From assembly GCA_910587305.1 (NCBI GenBank), contig CAJUKV010000106.1, forward strand, positions 1 through 5,181: a stretch of DNA of 5,181 nucleotides, in the 5' to 3' direction. Positions 1 to 3,741 of the stretch are shown piece by piece. A program made the position numbers and the translations under genes. A model generated the notes under the pieces. It did not search any database. It saw nothing but the letters and a program-made list of their open reading frames with translations, and was not told the origin of the DNA. Numbering within the stretch: the stretch's first letter is position 1; each line of letters begins with the position of its first letter. This DNA comes from an uncultured Lachnospiraceae bacterium (GTDB taxonomy: Bacteria > Bacillota > Clostridia > Lachnospirales > Lachnospiraceae).

Positions 1-125
1 CTCCTGCTTACTCCATTCGCCCCAGCATAGCTGGGGGATTAGGATTTTCATTCATGGACTGGAAGCCATTCATAGTAACTTTCGGGGCGATATCCCAGGT
101 TTTGCTTCGCAAAAATCCCACACCA
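1..125. other. Non-coding stretch with two short hairpins
   Basis: No gene is supported here. Two inverted repeats are visible. The first is a perfect 7-bp stem at 20-36 (CCCCAGC, loop ATA, GCTGGGG). The second is a 6-bp stem at 100-114 (TTTTGC, loop TTC, GCAAAA), which can extend to about 98-118 with one bulge. Both lie just downstream of the minus-strand GH2 remnant and could be decayed transcript ends. Neither has a clean U-tract on its downstream side in either direction, so they are not called terminators. Confidence 0.4.
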
Positions 126-265
126 TTACAGATCATGCACTAAAATAGCAATCTCTTGCTGTTCAATCCCGTCTCCAGATACATGCACCTTAATTTCCCC
201 GGTTCATACCCCGCGCGGATAATGGCTAATGCCTTTCCATAATAGGTAGTATGTGTATCACTATA
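126..265 (-). pseudogene. C-terminal remnant of a GH2 beta-galactosidase, frameshifted
   Basis: Read on the minus strand, 265 to about 198 encodes YSDTHTTYYGKALAIIRAG followed by YEPG. A one-base shift at the G-run (plus 197-200) then continues as GEIKVHVSGDGIEQQEIAIL and ends at a TAA at 126-128. The joined product looks like the last domain of glycoside hydrolase family 2 enzymes, where a TTYxGxALAxxRAG strand precedes a Gly-rich beta-sandwich ending. The active site of this family lies far upstream and is absent, so the fragment cannot be functional. The simplest reading is loss of one G from a homopolymer after the gene had been truncated. Its upstream edge, around 262-267, abuts the end of another fragment. 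Family assignment is by recognition of the motif, not by a database search. Confidence 0.5.
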
Positions 266-536
266 AAAGTTCAATCATCTTTACATCTGTCTCGTTCACC
301 TCAAACGGAATGACAATATTCCATCTGCCATCTGTCCAGTGGGATGCAGATATTTCTTCGCTGTCAAGCATCCTGTCATCGTCATAGCCAAGACCGTCTA
401 CCTTTAAGTTGAGTTCGTCGCTGCTGACAACTTTCTCTGCAAGATTCATTTTAATCATGCCTGCAAATGTATGGCTGTCTATTACCTCTCCCTCAAATGT
501 GTTTTCCAGCAATTCGGGAGAATTCCCGCCTGTCAA
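261..536 (-). pseudogene. C-terminal fragment of a DUF4179/DUF5643-like protein
   Basis: An open frame of about 91 residues runs on the minus strand and ends at TAG (261-263). It has no ATG start; the only initiator near its head is TTG at 536, and the frame stays open backwards into antisense of the neighbouring fragment, so the N-terminus has been lost at a junction near 530. The tail (WTDGRWNIVIPFEVNETDVK followed by MIEL) resembles the beta-strand ending 'W.f.iPv.v.et..v.el' of extracytoplasmic DUF4179/DUF5643-type proteins of Firmicutes, which usually follow an N-terminal membrane anchor. The anchor is missing here. No ribosome binding site precedes it. It is most likely dead. The family is a tentative call from the C-terminal pattern; it could be another secreted beta-rich protein. 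Confidence 0.4.
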
Positions 537-706
537 AAGCCGGTTCCTGAAACTGAACAGTGAACATATCGGCTATGTCATAGACAGTCTGAAAAGCAAC
601 ACCGACAAGATCGACAACATCAAGGCGTACACGCTGGCAGCGCTCTACAACGCCCCTGTCTATGGGACAATATTACACATTCCTTGTCAGCCACGATATG
701 GCGCAT
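532..706 (+). pseudogene. C-terminal remnant of a DUF6017 replication initiator (RepA-like), frameshifted
   Basis: The plus-strand frame from about 532 encodes VKSRFLKLNSEHIGYVID, then SLKSNTDKIDNIKAYTLAAL, then YNAPV. After a net frame change near 658-662 it continues as MGQYYTFLVSHDMAH. This is the conserved C-terminal DUF6017 domain of replication-initiator/replisome-organizer proteins carried by Firmicutes ICEs and plasmids, whose family pattern is 'KSRFLKLNSEHIxYVxDxL...TxKIxNIxxYxLxALxNAPxTMxxYYxxLVxHDM'. The N-terminal DNA-binding part is absent and the left edge is a junction near 530. The coding sequence stops matching the family at about 706, where the group II intron segment begins. 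The upstream in-frame start at 409 belongs to antisense of the neighbouring fragment and is not real. Confidence 0.75.
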
Positions 707-796
707 AGGGCGCCGTGTGCGGTGAAAGTCGCATGCACGGTGCTAAGCGGGGGAAAAGCCGAAAACATTTGAAACTATTGGCTTACCTATCGCAAT
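707..796 (+). mobile_element. Group II intron 3' fragment (domains V and VI)
   Basis: Bases 710-743 fold as a canonical 34-nt domain V. The lower stem pairs 710-718 with 735-743, with a G-U at 712/741. A two-base AT bulge (733-734) separates it from an upper stem (719-723 with 728-732) capped by a GAAA tetraloop (724-727). The catalytic triad position reads CGC (711-713), a known variant of AGC. A three-base linker leads to domain VI (747-793), which pairs 747-750 with 790-793, 751-753 with 786-788, and 756-760 with 780-784. This leaves A789 bulged as the branch-point candidate, 8 nt from a 3' end at about 796. Domains I-IV and the intron-encoded reverse transcriptase are missing: the sequence jumps straight from the DUF6017 remnant into domain V. 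The element is therefore 5'-truncated and cannot splice in cis. Confidence 0.85.
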
Positions 797-947
797 CTGG
801 CGCGAATGCCCATGTACGGTAAAGAAGCAAGCAACCGAAAACAACAGATAGACCGCCAGCACCACACTATTCCAAGCCAAAGAAACAAAAGACCGTCCGT
901 GGAGGGCGGTCGAAAAGAAAACAAGTTTTATAATCTTCTTTCAAAAA
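797..947. other. Intron-flanking stretch with a hairpin; no supported gene
   Basis: This should begin with what was the 3' exon of the truncated group II intron. A plus frame without a start runs through MPMYGKEASNRKQQIDRQHH and ends near 960, but I do not recognise it. A GC-rich hairpin lies at 891-911 (GACCGTCC, loop GTGGA, GGGCGGTC, one G-U pair). On the minus strand it is followed by TTTTGTTTCT, so it could terminate minus-strand transcription. No minus-strand gene ends there, and on the plus strand no U-tract follows. Confidence 0.35.
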
Positions 948-949
948 AC

Positions 950-1012
950 GGAAAGCAAACTTGACATTTTCGATAGCCGTGATATAATGAAGATACGGAA
1001 AGCAAACTTTCC
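950..1012 (+). promoter_or_regulatory. Paired palindromic operators bracketing the promoter
   Basis: The 15-base word ACGGAAAGCAAACTT occurs twice, at 948-962 and 995-1009. The second copy lies in a perfect palindrome, GGAAAG-CAAA-CTTTCC (997-1012), at or just past the predicted transcription start. The first copy (950-965, GGAAAG-CAAA-CTTGAC) is an imperfect palindrome whose right half overlaps the -35 box. The sites are 47 bp apart. An additional half-site CTTTC lies at 938-942. The arrangement is typical of an autoregulated repressor, and the XRE protein encoded immediately downstream is the obvious candidate; this assignment is an inference. Confidence 0.75.
961..988 (+). promoter_or_regulatory. 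Strong sigma-A promoter of the XRE/membrane-protein operon
   Basis: A perfect -35 TTGACA (961-966) and a perfect -10 TATAAT (983-988) are separated by 16 bp, predicting a start around 994-996. It stands about 35 bp upstream of the AAAGGAGG ribosome binding site (about 1019-1025) of the XRE gene and reads into that operon. Confidence 0.85.
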
Positions 1013-1030
1013 ATAAGAAAGGAGGTTCAC

Positions 1031-1234
1031 ATGAAAAATCGATTGGAAGATTTACGGAAGCAACGGGGAATCAAGCAAGAAGATTTAGCTAATGCATTAA
1101 ATGTATCACGACAAACAATCGGCTCTTTAGAAAATGGACGTTATAATCCATCTATTCAGTTAGCATTTAAAATTGCCCGGTATTTTGACATGAGTATCGA
1201 AGAAATTTTTATTTATGAGGAGGAATCAAAATGA
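1031..1234 (+). CDS. XRE-family HTH transcriptional regulator, 67 aa
   Basis: This is a short single-domain DNA-binding protein of the Cro/C1 (HTH_3) family. The domain fills the chain: helix 1 at residues 3-12, the helix-turn-helix at about 16-36 with a recognition helix in SRQTIGSLENGRYNP, and the closing helices at 42-61. Small regulators of this type (YozG-like) commonly pair with a membrane protein. The ATG is placed by an AAAGGAGG site 6-7 nt upstream and a consensus promoter ending 42 bp before it. The stop overlaps the start of the next gene by four bases (ATGA), so the two are translationally coupled. The paired operator palindromes around the promoter suggest that it represses its own operon. 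The gene is intact and more AT-rich than the conjugative-element fragments on either side. Confidence 0.92.
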   Translation: MKNRLEDLRKQRGIKQEDLANALNVSRQTIGSLENGRYNPSIQLAFKIARYFDMSIEEIFIYEEESK

Positions 1235-1653
1235 AAGAAAAGAAGCCATTCGTCATTGACATTTTAGTGGGTATTGTATTGGTATGTGTAGGATTTTTTG
1301 TTAAGGTTGATTATTATTCAACTATGATTTTTTCCATGGGTGTTGGATTAATGGTTGCTGCTATCGTACAGATAATCCGGATCACTTATTGGCAGAATCC
1401 TAAACGTTATACGGAGTATGAAGCAAAAAAGAGAGAGGCTTATATCAATAATGTTGATGAAAGAAAACAGTATTTACGGATGAAAGCCGGTCATGTCACT
1501 TATCAAATCATGACATTTTCTTTACTCATCCTGTCGCTTATACTTGCATTGATTAGAGTAGAAGCATGGATAATAGCGATGATATTCTTACTTTTTATCC
1601 TGCAATGGCTGGTAGGAGTTATCGCGTTTCATATGTTAGAAAAGAGGATGTAA
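1231..1653 (+). CDS. Four-helix membrane protein coupled to the XRE regulator, 140 aa
   Basis: This is a small integral membrane protein with hydrophobic segments at about residues 8-24, 29-50, 93-111 and 112-134. The central loop, about 51-90, is strongly charged (PKRYTEYEAKKREAY, then DERKQYLRMKAG), with a predominance of basic residues that suggests a cytoplasmic location. I see no catalytic motif. The layout resembles DUF2178-like or similar small membrane proteins that follow an HTH gene in Firmicutes, but that name is tentative. A GAGGAGG site (about 1217-1223) lies inside the end of the regulator gene, and the ATG overlaps its stop, giving coupled expression from the same promoter. Possible roles such as membrane stress sensing, antimicrobial tolerance or control of the regulator are inferences from the pairing only. 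A serine-recombinase remnant begins directly after its stop. Confidence 0.85.
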   Translation: MKEKKPFVIDILVGIVLVCVGFFVKVDYYSTMIFSMGVGLMVAAIVQIIRITYWQNPKRYTEYEAKKREAYINNVDERKQYLRMKAGHVTYQIMTFSLLILSLILALIRVEAWIIAMIFLLFILQWLVGVIAFHMLEKRM

Positions 1654-1829
1654 CAGTGACCCAACGGCTGCTCAATGCCAGCGACAGGGAAAGAACCTCT
1701 GCGAAGAAAAAACAGGCTGCGGAGCTGAAAAAGGCGGAGAAGCGTAAAGCCGAGGTTGACGGGTTGTTTGCTAAAATGTACGAGGACTGGTCTGCCGGAC
1801 GCATAACCGAGTATATGAAAGCATTTTAG
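1654..1829 (+). pseudogene. Fragment of a large serine recombinase (coiled-coil region)
   Basis: In the plus frame running through 1656-1829 the translation reads QRLLNASDRERTSAKKKQAA, then ELKKAEKRKAEVDGLFAKMY, then EDWSAGRITEY. This matches the charged coiled-coil segment near the C-terminus of resolvase/integrase-type large serine recombinases from Firmicutes transposons and ICEs, typically '...LKKAEKRxxEVDxLFxKxYEDxxxGxITExNFxML'. The catalytic N-terminal resolvase domain and the recombinase domain are missing. Family similarity ends after ITEY (about 1815) and the frame stops at TAG (1827-1829). Apparent starts upstream lie inside the membrane-protein gene in another frame and are not real. 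The fragment is non-functional and marks another junction. Confidence 0.7.
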
Positions 1830-2164
1830 CAAATGGGGGGTTTTCTTACGGGGAGTGGTCTTATTTTCGACAGTTTATTATTTTTGAAACACAGATTTTG
1901 GAGATCAGAATGATAAGGATAGTCTGGTTATGGAATAAGTGCATTGTTACAATACAAACGGCTGACAAGCTAAGCTAGTGGAGACTTTGTTTTATGTAAT
2001 TACGCACCCTTTCCAGAACAGCCACAGGTTATCATATAACCGGATAAAGTGCTTATAGCCAGTGCTGACGCACATCCCTGGCTTTCTCCTTCTGAAGATT
2101 GCCAAAAGCATGGTAGCAACCCCATAAAGAAACAGAAAACCCGGAAAAATGTGTTACACTCATA
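1830..2164. other. 335-base stretch without a supported gene
   Basis: All six frames hold only short runs without good starts. On the minus strand a 27-codon frame, MCVSTGYKHFIRLYDNLWLF continuing to VIT, has a GGAG 10 nt upstream of its ATG, but I do not recognise it and cannot support it as a gene. A small palindrome, GGTTAT-CAT-ATAACC, lies at 2027-2041. The block sits between two mobile-element fragments and is probably decayed element sequence. Confidence 0.4.
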
Positions 2165-2428
2165 TCAGGACATAAGCAAAGGCCCGTGAACCATATGGGC
2201 CTTGTCCGTGTTGTCCGTGTGGATGGTGACGATGAACTGGTGCCTCCCCTTCGTCCACCGCATAGCCAGCTCATAGCCGATACGGTTGGCGGCCTTGTAC
2301 CTGCTTTTCCACAAGAGAAATTCAGCATCCACCGTGGCCGGGTCACATTCACAGGCAGAAATATATTTCCCTTCTTCCGTCTTGACCTGGTTCTTCCCAT
2401 AGTCGGTACAGTCCTTTATCTTAAACCG
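2165..2428 (-). pseudogene. N-terminal remnant of a VirD2/MobA-type relaxase with internal deletion
   Basis: The minus frame from about 2428 to a TGA at 2165-2167 reads IKDCTDYGKNQVKTEEGKYI, then SACECDPATVDAEFLLWKSR, YKAA, NRIGYELAMRWTKGRHQFIV and TIHTDNTDKAHMVHG. This is the N-terminal relaxase domain of Firmicutes conjugative/mobilizable elements, which nicks oriT and stays bound to the transferred strand. The family normally has about 30 residues between 'YKAA' and 'NRIGYELA' (a TGRxQ...RQSFKPGExTPEEA segment). They are absent in frame, with the junction near 2288-2293. The metal-binding motif, usually HxDxxHxHNH, is spoiled to HTDNTDKAHMVHG, and the chain stops soon after. The N-terminal Met region is lost at a junction near 2420-2445. 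It cannot be an active relaxase. Confidence 0.75.
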
Positions 2429-2449
2429 CCTTATCAGCCGGATTCTGGT

Positions 2450-2557
2450 GGGGAGGTGAATAAGGTTGACGTAATCCCGTTTGAGTTCTCGGAAATGTTC
2501 ATTGACGGTTTTAAGCTGGGGGCAAAGATGATGGCAGAGGTTTTCAGGAACGAGTAG
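2450..2557 (+). pseudogene. C-terminal fragment of a DUF6809-like small protein
   Basis: The plus frame ending at TAG (2555-2557) encodes VNKVDVIPFEFSEMFIDGF followed by KLGAKMMAEVFRNE. The closing pattern 'F.xGFxLGaxmmxEvf' is that of the small helical DUF6809 proteins found in Firmicutes conjugative elements and elsewhere; their function is unknown. Only about 35 residues remain of a normal length near 90-100. The open frame continues upstream to an ATG at 2186, but that part is antisense to the relaxase fragment and is a coincidence. A good terminator follows the stop at once, which supports this strand being the real gene end. Confidence 0.5.
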
Positions 2558-2572
2558 AAGGACGGGGACAGG

Positions 2573-2610
2573 AAAAGGCAGACGCTTTGAGGGGAGCGGC
2601 TGTCTTTTTT
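2573..2610. terminator. Bidirectional rho-independent terminator
   Basis: The stem pairs 2573-2581 with 2600-2608 and 2583-2586 with 2595-2598. There is one A/G mismatch (2582/2599), one G-U pair, and a loop of TTGAGGGG. On the plus strand it ends in TTTTTT (2605-2610), serving the DUF6809-like gene end. On the minus strand it is followed by CCTTTTCC, and it lies about 30 bp past the stop of the acetyltransferase gene, so it can close both convergent units. Confidence 0.8.
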
Positions 2611-2636
2611 GGGATTGCTGATAAGTTGGAAATTAT

Positions 2637-3170
2637 TTAAGTGTTATCATTTAGCTTAGCGTATACATATGTATCTTTCCAAATTGGTCTTTCAGCTTCA
2701 TCTTTCCAGAAATACACATTTTTTCTAAAATGGGCTTCACGTTGAAATCCTAATGCTTCAAGTAATTTCCACGAACTCTTATTATTGGGGTCACACTCTG
2801 CATATATCCTATGTACGCCATTGGAAAATGCCTGCTCGATTAATGCTTTGCAACTTTCGGCAGCATAACCACATCCCCAATAATTTCGATTAAATACATA
2901 TCCCATTTCCAATGCTTCAAAGTCACGTTTACCCATATATACATTTCCAATCATTTTATGGGAATTTTTCAATTCTACAGCAATCATTTCATCTGTACCA
3001 ATGCGCCATTCAAGACTTTTTTCTGTTTCATCGAAGGTTTGCGGTTTATATGGTTCGTATCTTACAACCTCCTTATCCGATAAATATTCAAATAAATCCT
3101 GAACATCTTCTTTTTTGTATCTTCTTAAAATTAGTCTTTCCGTTTCAGCTATAAATATTTTGTTCTCCAT
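2637..3170 (-). CDS. GNAT-family N-acetyltransferase (RimJ/RimL-like), 177 aa
   Basis: This is an acetyl-CoA-dependent N-acetyltransferase of the Acetyltransf_3 type. The N-terminal strand-helix is visible in ETERLILRRYKKEDVQDLF (residues 9-27). The acetyl-CoA pyrophosphate loop, motif A, is at about 91-105 (YVFNRNYWGCGYAAE, with the G99-x-G101 turn). Motif B is in DPNNKSSWKLLEALGFQREA (127-146), including the Asn-Ser-Leu-Gly-Phe pattern typical of RimJ/RimL relatives. Length is normal for the family and all core strands are present, so it appears intact. The substrate cannot be told from sequence: ribosomal-protein N-termini, a small molecule or an antibiotic are all possible. A GGAG site lies 8 nt before the ATG. 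It follows a 37-aa ORF by 17 bp and shares that ORF's promoter. The AT-rich composition differs from the relaxase remnant next to it. Confidence 0.92.
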   Translation of the reverse strand: MENKIFIAETERLILRRYKKEDVQDLFEYLSDKEVVRYEPYKPQTFDETEKSLEWRIGTDEMIAVELKNSHKMIGNVYMGKRDFEALEMGYVFNRNYWGCGYAAESCKALIEQAFSNGVHRIYAECDPNNKSSWKLLEALGFQREAHFRKNVYFWKDEAERPIWKDTYVYAKLNDNT

Positions 3171-3187
3171 GTCACACGCTCCATAAA

Positions 3188-3301
3188 CTAATAATCTTTG
3201 ACTTGTTTCTTTTTTGCAAACTTATCAATAACCTTGTCTACCCGGAAATTGATGAAGAAATCTGCAATCTCTGCAAACACATTCAACATAAAGTCTATCA
3301 T
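3188..3301 (-). CDS. Small amphipathic protein of 37 aa, leading the acetyltransferase operon
   Basis: The frame reads MIDFMLNVFAEIADFFIN, then FRVDKVIDKFAKKKQVKDY, with stop TAG at 3188-3190. The ATG has a GGAGG site (3310-3314) 8 nt upstream and a well-formed promoter 36 bp before it (3337-3365), so translation is likely. The first about 20 residues are hydrophobic with acidic residues spaced at 3, 11 and 14. The C-terminal part is Lys-rich. This is what a single amphipathic, membrane-surface helix with a basic tail looks like. I recall similar short, unnamed proteins from gut Clostridia but cannot assign a family or function. It lies 17 bp upstream of the GNAT gene on the same strand, so the two are probably co-transcribed. 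A type I toxin-like or phenol-soluble-modulin-like peptide, or a leader ORF, are alternatives. Confidence 0.65.
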   Translation of the reverse strand: MIDFMLNVFAEIADFFINFRVDKVIDKFAKKKQVKDY

Positions 3302-3336
3302 TTTAGTTTCCTCCGATTAACGATTTGCTGCTTTGT

Positions 3337-3365
3337 ATTCTAACATACAACCCTATTTTTCTCAA
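3337..3365 (-). promoter_or_regulatory. Promoter of the small protein / acetyltransferase operon
   Basis: On the minus strand TTGAGA (3360-3365) and TAGAAT (3337-3342) are separated by exactly 17 bp, each one mismatch from the sigma-A consensus. The predicted start is near 3330, giving a leader of about 30 nt before the 37-aa ORF with its GGAGG site. The promoter overlaps the last codons of the possible 42-aa ORF upstream. Confidence 0.7.
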
Positions 3366-3468
3366 TATAAATTGAACTCACCACTTGACAATGTGGCAAA
3401 GAGCTTATGAGCCAAGAAGAAACAGCCGGCATGGACGGCGGCATACTCCGCATGGACTGGCTTGCCAT
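3340..3468 (-). CDS. Possible 42-aa ORF, unrecognised
   Basis: The minus-strand ATG at 3466-3468 has an AGGAGG site (3477-3482) with ideal 8-nt spacing. It opens a 42-codon frame beginning MASQSMRSMPPSMPAVSSW and ending at TAG 3340-3342. The product is Ser/Pro/Met-rich with no recognisable domain. A possible -10 (TATTAA, about 3486-3491) lies too close to the RBS for a normal leader. The ribosome site is the only real support. The opposite strand carries a shorter open frame (MSQEETAGMDGGILRMDWLA, 3407 onward) over the same bases that lacks a good RBS. Either could be a remnant of a longer gene. Confidence 0.25.
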   Translation of the reverse strand: MASQSMRSMPPSMPAVSSWLISSLPHCQVVSSIYIEKNRVVC

Positions 3469-3482
3469 GTTTGTGGCCTCCT

Positions 3483-3592
3483 CATTTTAATAGTCAGGCG
3501 GTAGCCTGCTGGTTTAATCTTCCTATGCCCTGCAGCAGGGTGCAGGGCACCGTGAATAGTAACTCTTATTTGACGCTTACGTTACAAAAAAC
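3483..3592. repeat. Intergenic block with two hairpins
   Basis: Two perfect inverted repeats lie close together: CAGGC-GGTA-GCCTG (3495-3508), and TGCCCTGCA-GCAGGG-TGCAGGGCA (3526-3549, 9-bp arms). No U-tract follows either on either strand, so they are not ordinary terminators. They lie between the divergent units led by the minus-strand promoter at 3337 and the plus-strand promoter at 3593. They could be part of a dispersed intergenic repeat or a structured leader for the possible minus-strand ORF. No gene is supported in 3469-3592. Confidence 0.5.
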
Positions 3593-3622
3593 TTGACCTC
3601 TACATATATCGTTTACTATAAT
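3593..3622 (+). promoter_or_regulatory. Promoter of the CPBP protease gene
   Basis: TTGACC (3593-3598) and a perfect TATAAT (3617-3622) are spaced by 18 bp. The predicted start near 3630 gives a leader of about 110 nt before the ATG at 3742. The leader contains a short perfect palindrome, CGTAA-TG-TTACG (3654-3665), and a related TTACGTTAC lies upstream of the -35 (about 3577-3585). These might be a regulator's sites, but the match is short. No gene is supported in the leader; a frame from 3642 lacks a ribosome site. Confidence 0.65.
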
Positions 3623-3741
3623 TATGTGATAGACTTTGATTATGATCCAGGTGCGTAATGTTACGTTGATACTGGCAGGGTTATTTCAGAACGCACTTTT
3701 CTTCCCTGTGCAGAACATTAAAATCAAAAGGAGACAAATTT

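Noticed and set aside
53..80. Possible repeat shared with 3451-3565 (CATGGACTGG and ATAGTAACT in the same order)
   Set aside because: A 10-base and a 9-base match are expected by chance in a window of this size, and the spacing differs greatly (about 10 versus about 95 bases).
409..708. Plus-strand 99-aa open frame taken as one gene
   Set aside because: Its first 40 codons are antisense to the DUF4179-like fragment, and only the part from about 532 matches DUF6017, with a frameshift near 660. It is a remnant, not a gene with a start at 409.
929..934. Additional TATAAT upstream of the XRE operon
   Set aside because: No acceptable -35 lies 16-18 bp before it, and the downstream TTGACA/TATAAT pair is far better placed.
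797..960. Start-less plus frame MPMYGKEASNRKQQ as a gene fragment
   Set aside because: No recognised family, no start or ribosome site; kept only as part of the non-coding description.
2053..2400. Minus-strand 115-aa open frame
   Set aside because: It runs in a different frame from the relaxase similarity, is rich in Arg/Ser/Thr as expected of a shadow frame, and has no ribosome site.
2186..2557. Plus-strand 123-aa open frame with an ATG
   Set aside because: The first about 85 codons are antisense to recognisable relaxase sequence; only the last 35 residues look like a real protein tail. No ribosome site precedes the ATG.
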